Assembly (NCBI RefSeq): GCF_004087915.1
Contig: NZ_CP035108.1
Coordinates: forward strand, 1,674,001 to 1,738,000
From: Geovibrio thiophilus
GTDB taxonomy: Bacteria; Chrysiogenota; Deferribacteres; Deferribacterales; Geovibrionaceae
DNA: 64,000 nucleotides
Reading direction: 5' to 3'
The notes below the pieces were generated by a model. The model was given only the letters and a program-made list of their open reading frames with translations. It ran no database searches and was not told the DNA's origin. The stretch's first letter is position 1. Each line of letters begins with the position of its first letter. Position numbers and translations under genes: made by a program. This document shows, in pieces, positions 50,309 through 60,099 of this stretch.

Positions 50309-53300
50309 TTATTTGCTGCAATCCATCTTTTCAGCAAGCTGTTTGTAGATGGAGAATCTGCGTTTAACTTTCTCGTCCGCTATTTCTGCGAGTTCTTTCG
50401 CTTTTTCGGGGAACATTTTCTGAACAACCTTGAACCTGTTCTCAGTGGCCATGAAGTCTTTCAGAGCCATGGAGGGATCCTTGCTGTCAAAAGTCAGGGG
50501 GTTTTCTCCCGCCGCGAACTTGTCGGGATGGAAGCGGAACAGAGGCCAGTAGCCGGAGTTGACGGCTCTTTTCTGAGCGTCCACTCCGCTTGTCATGTCT
50601 ATACCGTGGGCAATGCAGTGTGAGTAAGCAAGGATGATTGAGGGACCGTTGTACTGCTCCGCTTCAACAAACGCTTTGATGCACTGCGCGGGGTTCGCGA
50701 GAGACACCTTCGCCACATATATATGACCGTAAGTCATTGCTATCATGCCAAGGTCTTTTTTCTCAGCCACTTTACCGGAGAAAGCAAACTTCGCGGCAGC
50801 GCCTATTGGCGTTGATTTGGAAGCCTGACCGCCCGTATTTGAGTAAACCTCGGTATCAAGAACCAGAACATTAATGTTCTCTGATGCAGCAAGAACATGA
50901 TCAAGACCGCCGTAGCCTATGTCATATGCCCATCCGTCACCGCCGAGAATCCATACGGACTTCTTAACGAGATAGTCGGCAAGCGAAACAAGGTTTTTGC
51001 CGTCTTCCGTTCCGAGCTTTTCAGCCTGAGCTTTGAGCTTGGCGATTCTTTCTCTCTGCTGTTCTATCTGGAGCTGGTCTTTCTGTTCAGCATTAAGGAT
51101 TTCAGCCACAAGAGCCTTGTCCAGCTTGTCGCTGAGTTTTTCTATGAGCTCTTTCGCCTGAAGCTCAAACTGGTCAACAGTGAGTCTCATGCCGTAGCCG
51201 AACTCCGCGTTGTCCTCGAACAGTGAGTTCGACCATGCGGGTCCTCTGCCGTCGCACCTTGTGGTATATGGTGTTGTGGGCAGGTTCCCGCCGTAAATCG
51301 ATGAGCAGCCTGTGGCGTTGGCGATTATCGCTCTGTCGCCGAAAAGCTGCGCAAGCAGTTTAACATAAGGAGTCTCGCCGCAGCCTGCGCATGCGCCTGA
51401 GAACTCAAACATATGGGGAGAAAGCTGGCTGCCCTTGAGCGAGTTCTTATTATATTTCTCAACGGGAAGCTCAGGAATAGTGAGGAAGAAAGCGAAGTTT
51501 TCCGCTTCCTGATCTCTGATTTCATGCTGAGGCTTCATATTGATGGCTTTAACTGAAGGATCCGTTTTGCTCTTCGCAGGGCAGTTATGAACGCAGGCAC
51601 CGCAGCCAGTGCAGTCTTCGGGAGCAAGCTGAACAGTGAATTTCATGCCTGCGAACTCTTTTCCTCTGGCATCGCTTGATTTAAAGCTTTTGGGAGCCTT
51701 GTCAAGGACAGCGGGATCGTAAACCATTGTCCTGATCGAAGCGTGAGGGCATACGAATGAGCAGATCGCGCACTGGATGCAGAGTTCCTCTTCCCAAACA
51801 GGAGCGTTGATAGCGATGTTGCGTTTTTCAAACTTAGCCGTTCCTGTGGGGAAAGTGCCGTCGATCGGAAGCTGTGAAACAGTGACTTCATCCCCTCTGT
51901 TGGCGACAAGCACGCTTGTAACCTCTTTAACAAAAGGAGTGGCGTCTTTGTCCGTCACGCAGTTGTTTACTATGGGGAAAGGAATAACTTCGTTTTCCTT
52001 AACGCCGAGCTTGTCCTCTTTTGAGTAGTCAACCTCAAAAAGCTCTGTTGAACCGGCCTCAACTGACTTGAGGTTCATGTTCACGACTTTTTCGCCGTAT
52101 CTGCCGTAGGATTTTTTAATGGCGTCGCTGATCGCTTCCACTGCTTTGTCAAAGGGGAGAATGCCTGATTCCTTGAAAAACGCAGTCTGGAGTATAACGT
52201 TGTATCTTGAGCCGAGACCGATCTTCTCGGCAGCGTCAACAGCGTTGATTACAAAGAACTTCGCTTTTTTAGCGATGATCTGTTTTTTAACTATTTCGGG
52301 CAGGTGGCTCCATACAGTGTCCTTATCGAACTGGCTGTTAAGGAGGAATGTTCCGCCGGGTCTGAGGTATTTAAGCATTTCATATTTGTCGAGGAACGAG
52401 AAGTTGTGGCATGCCACGAAATCCGCTTCCTGAACAAGATATGAGCTTTTTATTGTTTTTTTGCCGAAACGCAGGTGAGAGGTGGTCATTGAGCCTGCTT
52501 TCTTTGAATCGTAAACGAAGTACGCCTGAACATTGTTGTCGGTGTACTCACCGATGATTTTGGCTGAGTTTTTGTTCGCGCCCACGGTACCGTCTGAACC
52601 GAGACCGAAGAACATAGCGTTGTAAACGCCGTCTCTGGGAGTAAGCCAGTTAGGATCGTAAGACAGGCTTGTTTTATTGAGGTCGTCTTCTATACCGACA
52701 GAGAAGCCGTTCATGGGCTCGTCTTTATCAAGGTTGTCAAAAACAGCCTTAACCATAGAGGGCGTAAACTCTTTTGAACCGAGTCCGTATCTTCCGCCGA
52801 CTATCACAGGGTAGCCCTCAAACTTGAACATCTTTTTCTGCATGGCTTCGCCGATTGCGGTGCGGACATCAAGGTACATAGGCTCGCCTATTGAACCGGG
52901 CTCTTTTGTTCTGTCAAGAACAGCCATTTTCTTAACCGTTTTAGGGAGAGCGTTTATGAAATCAGCAAGGGGGAAAGGTCTGTACAGCCTGATTTTTATG
53001 ATACCGACTTTTTCACCGAGTGAGGTCATGTACTCCACGGCTTCCTCGGCAACATCAGCGCCGGAACCCATGATGATGACAACTTTCTCGGCGTCCGGAG
53101 CTCCGAAGTAGTCAACAAGATTATATTGTCTGCCCGTAAGGTCGGCAAATTTGTTCATCTGATTCTGCATAATGGCAGGGAAGTCTGAGTAGAATTTATT
53201 GGCAGTTTCACGGCTCTGGAAGAATACATCGGGGTTCTGCGCAGTACCCTTTATGGTGGGACAGTCAGGTGTGAGCGCTCTGGCTCTGTGGCTGCGCACG

Positions 53301-53899
53301 AGCTCGTCGCTGATCATCGATCTCATATCTTCGAGAGTAAGCTCTTCTGTGGTGCGGATTTCATGTGAAGTCCTGAAACCGTCGAAGAAGTGGAGAACAG
53401 GGATTCTGCCCTCAAGGGTTGCCGCCTGAGATATGAGAGCGAAGTCCATAACCTCCTGCGGGTTGTTTGAACAGAGCATAGACCAGCCTGTCTGGCGGCA
53501 GCTCATAACATCGGAATGATCTCCGAAAATGGAAAGAGCATGTGACGCTATGGCTCTTGCGCTTACATGGAAAACAGTGGGAGTAAGCTCGCCGGCTATT
53601 TTCAGCATGTTGGGAATCATAAGCAGAAGACCCTGCGAAGCAGTGAAGGTGGTGGTGAGTGCTCCGGTCGAAAGTGCTCCGTGAACAGTGCCTGAGGCTC
53701 CGCCTTCAGACTGAAGCTCAACAACTCTGGGAACCGTACCCCAGATGTTAACTTCGCCGACAGCGCTTTTTTCGTCTGCAATTTCGCCCATTACAGAAGA
53801 GGGAGTGATGGGATAAATCGCTATGACTTCATTGGTTGCATGGGCAACATGGGCGGCAGCGGTATTGCCGTCGATGTTGACTTTTCTTCTGGTAGCCAT
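50309..53899 (-). CDS. nifJ: Pyruvate:ferredoxin (flavodoxin) oxidoreductase, single-chain
   Basis: 1196 residues from ATG 53899 (AAGGAGG upstream; the longer frame adds ten residues without support). Pyruvate to acetyl-CoA plus CO2 and reduced ferredoxin; reversible. Domain order: pyrimidine-binding domain I (VAHATNEVIAIYPITPSSVMGE), CoA domain, then two [4Fe-4S] ferredoxin motifs (CIQCAICSFVCPHAS, CTGCGACVHNCPAKS), TPP-binding domain with CAGCGETPY and GCSSIYGGNLPTTPYT. Length and order match the homodimeric PFOR/NifJ. Predicts fermentative or anaerobic respiratory carbon metabolism. A strong sigma-70 promoter is visible upstream. Confidence 0.95.
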   Translation of the reverse strand: MATRRKVNIDGNTAAAHVAHATNEVIAIYPITPSSVMGEIADEKSAVGEVNIWGTVPRVVELQSEGGASGTVHGALSTGALTTTFTASQGLLLMIPNMLKIAGELTPTVFHVSARAIASHALSIFGDHSDVMSCRQTGWSMLCSNNPQEVMDFALISQAATLEGRIPVLHFFDGFRTSHEIRTTEELTLEDMRSMISDELVRSHRARALTPDCPTIKGTAQNPDVFFQSRETANKFYSDFPAIMQNQMNKFADLTGRQYNLVDYFGAPDAEKVVIIMGSGADVAEEAVEYMTSLGEKVGIIKIRLYRPFPLADFINALPKTVKKMAVLDRTKEPGSIGEPMYLDVRTAIGEAMQKKMFKFEGYPVIVGGRYGLGSKEFTPSMVKAVFDNLDKDEPMNGFSVGIEDDLNKTSLSYDPNWLTPRDGVYNAMFFGLGSDGTVGANKNSAKIIGEYTDNNVQAYFVYDSKKAGSMTTSHLRFGKKTIKSSYLVQEADFVACHNFSFLDKYEMLKYLRPGGTFLLNSQFDKDTVWSHLPEIVKKQIIAKKAKFFVINAVDAAEKIGLGSRYNVILQTAFFKESGILPFDKAVEAISDAIKKSYGRYGEKVVNMNLKSVEAGSTELFEVDYSKEDKLGVKENEVIPFPIVNNCVTDKDATPFVKEVTSVLVANRGDEVTVSQLPIDGTFPTGTAKFEKRNIAINAPVWEEELCIQCAICSFVCPHASIRTMVYDPAVLDKAPKSFKSSDARGKEFAGMKFTVQLAPEDCTGCGACVHNCPAKSKTDPSVKAINMKPQHEIRDQEAENFAFFLTIPELPVEKYNKNSLKGSQLSPHMFEFSGACAGCGETPYVKLLAQLFGDRAIIANATGCSSIYGGNLPTTPYTTRCDGRGPAWSNSLFEDNAEFGYGMRLTVDQFELQAKELIEKLSDKLDKALVAEILNAEQKDQLQIEQQRERIAKLKAQAEKLGTEDGKNLVSLADYLVKKSVWILGGDGWAYDIGYGGLDHVLAASENINVLVLDTEVYSNTGGQASKSTPIGAAAKFAFSGKVAEKKDLGMIAMTYGHIYVAKVSLANPAQCIKAFVEAEQYNGPSIILAYSHCIAHGIDMTSGVDAQKRAVNSGYWPLFRFHPDKFAAGENPLTFDSKDPSMALKDFMATENRFKVVQKMFPEKAKELAEIADEKVKRRFSIYKQLAEKMDCSK

Positions 53900-53989
53900 T
53901 ATTCCTCCTTGGTTTTGAGTATTTGACAAGATCCTTACGGTTGCAGAATATAGAACCTGAATAATAGACCTGATTTAAATCTTCTAAAG

Positions 53990-54018
53990 TTTATAACAAT
54001 AATTCAAAAATGCGTCAA
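53990..54018 (-). promoter_or_regulatory. Sigma-70 promoter of the pyruvate:ferredoxin oxidoreductase gene
   Basis: On the minus strand TTGACG, exactly 17 bases, TATAAA. About 85 bases before the ATG. Confidence 0.65.
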
Positions 54019-54071
54019 CCGTTTTATAATCACGCTTTCAGTTACTTTTTTATAAAAAAAATTAATGATAA

Positions 54072-54087
54072 ATTAAAACGTTTTAAT
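54072..54087. promoter_or_regulatory. Perfect 16-base palindrome between nifJ and mlaE
   Basis: ATTAAAACGTTTTAAT, just upstream of the mlaE -35 box. The 12-base core TAAAACGTTTTA also occurs at 15991-16002. Candidate operator. Confidence 0.35.
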
Positions 54088-54095
54088 GATATTGG

Positions 54096-54123
54096 TTGAT
54101 TTTCGCCGCAGATTTAATATAAT
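54096..54123 (+). promoter_or_regulatory. Promoter of mlaE, likely giving a leaderless mRNA
   Basis: TTGATT, 16 bases, TATAAT; the -10 ends five bases before the ATG at 54129, so transcription should start at or next to the start codon. No Shine-Dalgarno sequence is present. Confidence 0.5.
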
Positions 54124-54128
54124 TTATT

Positions 54129-54917
54129 ATGGAAAATTATATCAGAAAATTTGGGCGCAATTTTATTGATCTTGCCGTTTTTTTTCACGGGTTTACCATC
54201 TTCTCAAACAAGGTTATAAAAACCTTTTTCAAGCTTAAGTTATTTAACCCTGCGGTGGGGTTGGTCTTTGTCAGACAGATATATTTCACGGGCGTTCAGA
54301 TCCTCCCTGTTTATATCGTTATATCGCTCATAATAGGCGTTGCCATGGTTGGTTCGCTGATGCAGGCGGCGGATCTCGTCGGCGGAATTGATCAGTTGGG
54401 AAGAATCATGGTTGTCATATCATTCAACCAGATCGCCCCTCTCGTCACATCCATACTCCTTGCGCTCCGTTCCGCCACGGCGGTAACCGCCGAAATCGCG
54501 CTGATGAAAATGAACAGAGAGATAGACACGCTTCAGTCACTCTCCATAGATCCGTTTGAATATCTTTATCTTCCCCGAATCGCAGCGGGCGTTATATGTA
54601 TGATGGCGCTCTCCACTATATTCGTGTGCGTATCGCTTCTCGGCGGCTATTTTATCCTCAGCTTCCTTCAGGATATGTCGCTGGACTACATGCTGACCAC
54701 TATATTTGACAACCTCGAAGTTTTGGATATTATCACCTTCCTTGTAAAGGTTTTCTTCCTCGGTTTCGCCCTGATGAGCATACCGATCTACACTGCTCTT
54801 GAAACCAAGGAAGCAGTCACTGAAATACCCATTGCCCTGCTGAGAGGAATGATGAGACTTTTTTACGCGTTCATACTCATACAGATATTCACCGTTATGC
54901 TGGGGATGTACCTATGA
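54129..54917 (+). CDS. mlaE: Mla phospholipid transport permease MlaE
   Basis: 262 residues. MlaE/permease domain with five or more hydrophobic spans and the conserved FVRQIYFTGVQILPVYIVISL, IAPLVTSILLALRSATAVTAEIALMKMNREIDTLQSLSIDP. Forms the inner-membrane core of the Mla-type (MCE) lipid transporter that moves phospholipid between membranes. Next to a P-loop-less MlaF relative and MlaD, with ATGA overlap. Start at ATG without ribosome site suggests leaderless translation. Confidence 0.9.
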   Translation: MENYIRKFGRNFIDLAVFFHGFTIFSNKVIKTFFKLKLFNPAVGLVFVRQIYFTGVQILPVYIVISLIIGVAMVGSLMQAADLVGGIDQLGRIMVVISFNQIAPLVTSILLALRSATAVTAEIALMKMNREIDTLQSLSIDPFEYLYLPRIAAGVICMMALSTIFVCVSLLGGYFILSFLQDMSLDYMLTTIFDNLEVLDIITFLVKVFFLGFALMSIPIYTALETKEAVTEIPIALLRGMMRLFYAFILIQIFTVMLGMYL

Positions 54918-55441
54918 CAAGCACATTTATCTACTACACCAGCGAAACACAGAAAGACGAATGGCTCTCAAGAATACTTGAATTTACGGACAGAGAGCAC
55001 ATAGGTATTGTTACAAGCAGACTTCCCGTCATAGGCAATCTTTCCGTTTTTGAAAACATCATGCTGCCCGCAAGTTATCACTTCAACCTCAGTCTGAAGG
55101 AAGGACGGAAGATGATAGAGAACGATCTCAAGCGGCTGGGAATCTCTCATGTAATTGATGCAAGACCGGATTTCCTCACTGATTATGAAAGACTTCTTGT
55201 CAAGTATCTTCAGGTGACCTACCTTCAGCCTAAGTGGATAATCATTGTCAGCCCCAGAAGGATGTACGCCGCCGAATACGAAGAGAAATTCAAGGATTTT
55301 TTACGTTGTGAAACAAGAGATAATTCGGTTATTATCGATCATATAAACCACAGGTACCTGTTTCAGGATCTCGAAAACTACACGGAGCTGGATTTTGAAT
55401 TATGGCTGGAAATAAATTTGCGAACCTCGAACTCAAAGTAG
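54914..55441 (+). CDS. Degenerate MlaF-like ABC ATPase lacking the P-loop
   Basis: 175 residues, occupying the MlaF position. No Walker A: the protein starts downstream of where it should lie. The Q-loop region is recognisable, SRLPVIGNLSVFENIMLPASYHF, compared with MlaF-type LTVxENVxLP. The signature region reads DYERLLVKYLQVTYLQPKWIIIVSPRR, with no LSGGQ and no DEP. So it should not hydrolyse ATP. Its start overlaps mlaE and its end overlaps mlaD by 40 bases, so it is retained as part of the complex. An ATPase in trans or a non-ATP role is implied. Confidence 0.8.
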   Translation: MTSTFIYYTSETQKDEWLSRILEFTDREHIGIVTSRLPVIGNLSVFENIMLPASYHFNLSLKEGRKMIENDLKRLGISHVIDARPDFLTDYERLLVKYLQVTYLQPKWIIIVSPRRMYAAEYEEKFKDFLRCETRDNSVIIDHINHRYLFQDLENYTELDFELWLEINLRTSNSK

Positions 55442-56385
55442 GGCTTTTTGTTATAATATCCGCCGCCCTTATGGCGGCTATTCTTGTGACTTTCGCCATT
55501 AAGAAAAAGCTCTTCATGCCTAAAATAAATGTCTCCATATATACTGATTCCGGCGACGGCATAACGAAAAGCATGCCTGTAAAATACGCAGGGTTCACTA
55601 TATCAAGGGTCTATGAAGTTGAACTCATGGATGACGGAAATGTTGTCCTCCATACCAAAATACCGAAGCAGTATACCAAGTGGATCAAGCAGGACTCTGT
55701 TGTGAAGCTCGCATCACAGAACATAATAGGCTCAAGTTTTATAGTTTTCAGCGGCGGCTCCGCGGATTCCATAGAAATAGCCGACGGAACCAAGTTTAAC
55801 CTCACACGTGAGGGCGGTCTCGCTGCGCTCATAGAGCAGGCTCAGCCCGTTATTGACGATGTTAAAGAGATTGTGAACAATGTCGCCAACATTACCCAGA
55901 CGATAGAAGATCAAAGCAGAAATATTGACAGATTTTTCAGCGGTCTCGGGGACGTGGGTGACGACCTGCATAATAAAACAGGCTCGGTTGGCTACCTTGT
56001 CCGCAGCGACTATATTAAGGACGAAGTCAGAAATATAGTCAGCAGAATAGAAGTTCTCCAGACACAGCTTAACGACATAGCCGGAAATGTTAATACCAAG
56101 GTTGACCGCACGGATGAATCAATAGACAAACTTAACAACGCCCTGCAAGCATTCAAGGAGGGTGTGCAGTCTGTCCAGAAAGCCGTTGAAAGCGCTCAGC
56201 CCACCATAGAAAACGCTAACAAAATCTCCGGCGATGTGGCGGAGGCCACAGACAACATCACAGAGATTAAAAATCAGGCGGATTCCATACTCAAAACATC
56301 CGACAGAATCCTCTACAACCTTGAACAGAGGTGGCCTTTTAATGACGGCTCCGTTATCACGGGCGAGAAGGTGAAGCTGCCATGA
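55402..56385 (+). CDS. mlaD: MCE-domain protein MlaD
   Basis: 327 residues. One N-terminal transmembrane helix (about 11-31), then an MCE domain (IYTDSGDGITKSMPVKYAGFTISRV, ASQNIIGSSFIVFSGGSAD), and a long helical coiled-coil tail (about 140-310) of the MlaD/PqiB type. Forms a ring that channels lipid. Start inside the preceding gene (40-base overlap); its stop overlaps the lipoprotein start by 4 bases. Confidence 0.9.
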   Translation: MAGNKFANLELKVGLFVIISAALMAAILVTFAIKKKLFMPKINVSIYTDSGDGITKSMPVKYAGFTISRVYEVELMDDGNVVLHTKIPKQYTKWIKQDSVVKLASQNIIGSSFIVFSGGSADSIEIADGTKFNLTREGGLAALIEQAQPVIDDVKEIVNNVANITQTIEDQSRNIDRFFSGLGDVGDDLHNKTGSVGYLVRSDYIKDEVRNIVSRIEVLQTQLNDIAGNVNTKVDRTDESIDKLNNALQAFKEGVQSVQKAVESAQPTIENANKISGDVAEATDNITEIKNQADSILKTSDRILYNLEQRWPFNDGSVITGEKVKLP

Positions 56386-57071
56386 GAAAGTTAATACTCA
56401 TAACCGCCCTTTTAATAGCCGCTGCCGCCTGCGGACAGAAACAGAAGAGTTCCTCGGAATATATTTATGCAGCCTCACTGCATAAAAACTATTCCTCCTA
56501 TTACTACAAAGGGCAGAGAAAAATGGCGGAGATAACCTTTTATAAGGCTGTTGACGCCTTCCAGAGAATGGATTCTGTTTGCAATATATCCCGTCTTTAC
56601 ATAACAAGGTACGTTCTCGCTGAACAGGATGCCGCCGGTGAAGATCTCGCCAAGGCAGCAGCCTATGCGGAAACAGGCGGATGCGGCGGAGAAAAAGCCC
56701 TCACAGGATTCCTCACAGGAGATAATGTTACGGATTCAGACAGTCTTGAGGAACCCTTCTCTCTCATTGCGGAATTTGAGCAGACAGGAAAATACTCAGA
56801 TGTGCTGTCCTACGCCGAGAACAAAAGCACTCTCAGCGACTCAGCAGTGAGGCTTTACAGGCTCGTTGCTGCAAAAATAACTGAAACAGAACCTGAAAAA
56901 GCTTATGAACTTGCGGAAAAAGCAAGAATCATAGACAGTACATACGGATGGACTCTCGGTCTCTCCAGAGATCTGGATATAATGATTAAAGCTTACGGAA
57001 AACTTGGCAGGGATGCTTCCGCTCTCATTGAGAGAAAACGGCTCATAGACGCAAAGCTGACTAACAATTAA
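56382..57071 (+). CDS. Lipoprotein at the end of the mla operon
   Basis: 229 residues. Signal peptide with lipobox AAAAC (Cys17). The mature part is all-helical (SLHKNYSSYYYKGQRKMAEI, then TPR-like helices to the end), suggesting a scaffold. It is not obviously MlaA, MlaB or MlaC. Start overlaps mlaD by 4 bases. Probably anchors or partners the MCE complex in the periplasm. No family recognised. Confidence 0.7.
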   Translation: MRKLILITALLIAAAACGQKQKSSSEYIYAASLHKNYSSYYYKGQRKMAEITFYKAVDAFQRMDSVCNISRLYITRYVLAEQDAAGEDLAKAAAYAETGGCGGEKALTGFLTGDNVTDSDSLEEPFSLIAEFEQTGKYSDVLSYAENKSTLSDSAVRLYRLVAAKITETEPEKAYELAEKARIIDSTYGWTLGLSRDLDIMIKAYGKLGRDASALIERKRLIDAKLTNN

Positions 57072-57248
57072 TCACTCCTTGGTCAGTTTTTAACCGCTTA
57101 TAACCCGTTCAGCAGCTTAAAAGTGCTTTTTTATGAGTAAGTGAGGAGGATTTTCAAAATCTCTCTTCATACGGAAGCCGAGAATGACAAGGCTCATTTT
57201 GTCTGAAACCTTACAAAAAAGAAATAAATGCAGGTGCTCTGCTCCTTT

Positions 57249-57264
57249 TGGCACTGCAATTGCT
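57249..57264 (+). promoter_or_regulatory. Sigma-54 promoter for glnB-glnA
   Basis: TGGCAC-tgcaa-TTGCT, a near-perfect -24/-12 element (consensus TGGCACG-N4-TTGCW), 26 bases before the glnB start. Implies NtrC-type activation under nitrogen limitation. Confidence 0.75.
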
Positions 57265-57268
57265 TTAA

Positions 57269-57628
<360 letters not shown>

Positions 57629-57673
57629 GAAATAAGAAAAGGGATCTTCTTCCATAGAATTTTAGGAGGCGAC

Positions 57674-59083
57674 ATGACAGCTAAGGAATTGCTTAAAGTT
57701 ATTAAAGAACAGGAGATCAGACTGATTGACATCAGATTCTGCGATTTCCTCGGAACGTGGCAGCACACCACTATCCCCAGCCACCAGTTCACTGAAGACT
57801 TCTTCGAAGAAGGTCTCGGATTTGACGGTTCAAGTATCAGAGGATGGCAGGCCATCAACAACAGTGATATGATCCTGCTTCCCGATGCTTCTACGGCTTT
57901 CATAGATCCCTTCATGGATATTCCCACTATGGTTGTATCCTGCAACGTTTTTGATCCCATCAGCAAGGAACGTTACTCCAGAGACCCCAGAAACATCGCT
58001 CTTAAGGCAATCAACTACCTTAAAGGCACCGGCATAGCTGACACCTCCTACTTCGGACCCGAAGCTGAATTTTTCGTATTTGACAACATTCAGTATTCTT
58101 CAGGCAAAAACGAAGGCTTCTACTTCATCGATTCTGACGAAGGCGACTGGAACTCAGGCAGAGACGAAGGCAACAACCTTGGCTACAAAGTAAGACCGAA
58201 AGAAGGCTACTTCCCCTGCCAGCCCACTGATACGCTTGCAAACCTCAGGGGTGAGATGGTTCTTAAAATGGAAGAGCTCGGACTTATTATCGAAAACAGC
58301 CACCATGAAGTTGCCACCGGCGGTCAGTGTGAAATAGACATGAAGTTCTCTCCCATGGTTGAAATGGCTGACATGCTCATGAAATACAAATATGTAGTTA
58401 AAAACGTTGCCCGTCAGTACGGCAAAACAGCTACATTCATGCCCAAACCCCTCTACGGAGACAACGGTTCAGGCATGCACTGCCACCAGTCTCTCTGGAA
58501 AGACGGCAAACCTCTCTTTGCCGGCGATTCATACGCAGGACTCAGCGAAATGGGTCTCTACTACATAGGCGGTATCATCAAACACGCTAAAGCTATAGCT
58601 GCTTTCACCAACCCCGGAACAAACTCCTACAAACGTCTTGTCCCCGGTTTTGAAGCTCCCGTAAGCCTTGCTTACTCTTCAAGAAACAGATCAGCTTCCA
58701 TCAGAATACCCATGTACTCCGCTTCACCCAAAGCAAAAAGGATCGAAGTACGCTTCCCCGACCCCACATGCAACCCATACCTTGCGTTCACAGTAATGCT
58801 TCTTGCAGGTCTGGACGGTATACAGAACAAAATTGATCCGGGCGAGCCCATGGATAAAAACCTTTATGACCTTGACCCCATCGAGCTTTCAGCTATTCCC
58901 CAGATGCCCGCATCTCTCGGCGAAGCGCTTGACGCTCTTGAAAAAGACCACGAATTCCTTCTTAAGGGAGACGTTTTCACTGAAGACGTTATCTCTTCAT
59001 GGATCGAATGGAAAAGGGAAGAAATCACTGCCGTTAACAGCAGACCCCATCCCCATGAATTCTTCCTCTACTACGACGCGTAA
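57674..59083 (+). CDS. glnA: Glutamine synthetase, type I
   Basis: 469 residues, standard GSI length. Motifs: [38 protein letters not shown], and adenylylation loop NLYDLDPIE with Tyr398 (equivalent to Tyr397 in E. coli), so it could be controlled by adenylylation. ATP-dependent condensation of glutamate and ammonia. Cotranscribed with glnB. Followed by a strong terminator. Confidence 0.95.
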   Translation: MTAKELLKVIKEQEIRLIDIRFCDFLGTWQHTTIPSHQFTEDFFEEGLGFDGSSIRGWQAINNSDMILLPDASTAFIDPFMDIPTMVVSCNVFDPISKERYSRDPRNIALKAINYLKGTGIADTSYFGPEAEFFVFDNIQYSSGKNEGFYFIDSDEGDWNSGRDEGNNLGYKVRPKEGYFPCQPTDTLANLRGEMVLKMEELGLIIENSHHEVATGGQCEIDMKFSPMVEMADMLMKYKYVVKNVARQYGKTATFMPKPLYGDNGSGMHCHQSLWKDGKPLFAGDSYAGLSEMGLYYIGGIIKHAKAIAAFTNPGTNSYKRLVPGFEAPVSLAYSSRNRSASIRIPMYSASPKAKRIEVRFPDPTCNPYLAFTVMLLAGLDGIQNKIDPGEPMDKNLYDLDPIELSAIPQMPASLGEALDALEKDHEFLLKGDVFTEDVISSWIEWKREEITAVNSRPHPHEFFLYYDA

Positions 59084-59111
59084 AAAGTCAACTTCCGCAA
59101 GACTTTTCACG

Positions 59112-59143
59112 GAGCGCCCTGTTTTCAGGGCGCTCTTTTTTTT
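59112..59143 (+). terminator. Intrinsic terminator of glnB-glnA
   Basis: GAGCGCCCTG-tttt-CAGGGCGCTC followed by eight T. Confidence 0.95.
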
Positions 59144-59146
59144 AAT

Positions 59147-59173
59147 AAAAATCCGTACATACTGTCGGATTTT
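59147..59173. terminator. Second hairpin downstream of glnA
   Basis: AAAAATCCG-tacatactgt-CGGATTTTT; a backup terminator, possibly bidirectional. Confidence 0.45.
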
Positions 59174-59180
59174 TAAACAC

Positions 59181-59232
59181 GCTCGCGGCGGGGTAAACCC
59201 GCCTTCGCTCCGCACGGCGCAGCCGAAGAATC
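59181..59232. repeat. GC-rich intergenic hairpin element
   Basis: GGCGGG-gtaaa-CCCGCC at 59187-59203 within a GC-rich stretch ending in GCCGAAGAATCCC. More GC-rich than neighbours; looks like a mobile palindromic repeat. Only one copy is seen here. Confidence 0.35.
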
Positions 59233-59274
59233 CCTTTCTCTTCTATCTTCATTAAAAATGAGCTATAGTTAAAT

Positions 59275-60099
59275 ATGATAAAACTTACTGTAACAGCCGA
59301 CAACTACACCGACTCCCTCAATCTCTGCGCTGAACACGGCTTTTCCTGTGTGCTGGAAACAGATAATCTCAGCATACTTCTGGACACAGGTCAGGGAATG
59401 GCGCTTAAGAACAATCTGGCTGTCCTCGGCTTCAAAAATAAGTTCGACATAGCCGTAATCACACATGGGCATTACGACCACACAGGCGGGCTCACAGAAG
59501 CCTTGAGAAACGGTTCTGCCCTTGCTGACAGGCTCTATGTCCATGAAAACATATTTGCCGGGCATATGAAGAAAAATCCCAACGGCACGTTCAGCTTCAT
59601 AGGTGTGGATGCGGACGAAAATAACCTCGGAAACCTCTACTCCCTTACAAAAGTTAAGGGTAAAACGGAGATAGCTGAAAACATATTCCTTTGCGGCGAA
59701 ATTCCCCGGTACACCGATTTTTCAGCCGATGAGAACCTGTATATCCAGACTCCCGCTGGCTGTGTGAAAGATCCTTTTGATGATGAGATTTTCCTTGTAA
59801 TAATAGATGATGAAAGCCTTGTTGTGGTCACAGGCTGCTCCCACTGCGGAATAATGAATATAATCGAACATACGGAAAGACTCTTTCCGTCCAGCCCCAT
59901 ACGCTCACTCATAGGCGGGTTTCATCTATTCAGGGCTGATGAGGCGCAGGCGGCTCAGGTGGCGGATTATCTGAAACAGAAAAAAATATCTAATCTGCTA
60001 ACCGGGCACTGCACAGGGATTGACTCGTTTTACACGATTAAAAACATAATCGGCGACAGCGTACGGATGACCAAGGCAGGGCTGCAATGCCTTGTTTAA
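59275..60099 (+). CDS. MBL-fold metallo-hydrolase (dihydropterin ribofuranosyl-aminobenzene phosphate synthase-like)
   Basis: 274 residues. Metal-binding HxHxDH: THGHYDHTGG (His64, His66, Asp68, His69) plus GCSHCGIMNI and the later His in LTGHCTG. The overall pattern, with two late His/Cys motifs, matches the archaeal/bacterial family annotated as 7,8-dihydropterin-6-methyl-4-(beta-D-ribofuranosyl)aminobenzene-5'-phosphate synthase. Actual substrate unknown. Confidence 0.85.
   Translation: MIKLTVTADNYTDSLNLCAEHGFSCVLETDNLSILLDTGQGMALKNNLAVLGFKNKFDIAVITHGHYDHTGGLTEALRNGSALADRLYVHENIFAGHMKKNPNGTFSFIGVDADENNLGNLYSLTKVKGKTEIAENIFLCGEIPRYTDFSADENLYIQTPAGCVKDPFDDEIFLVIIDDESLVVVTGCSHCGIMNIIEHTERLFPSSPIRSLIGGFHLFRADEAQAAQVADYLKQKKISNLLTGHCTGIDSFYTIKNIIGDSVRMTKAGLQCLV

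Noticed and set aside
57072-57248. NtrC-binding sites upstream of the sigma-54 promoter
   Set aside because: No clear TGCACC-N5-GGTGCA pair could be found by eye.
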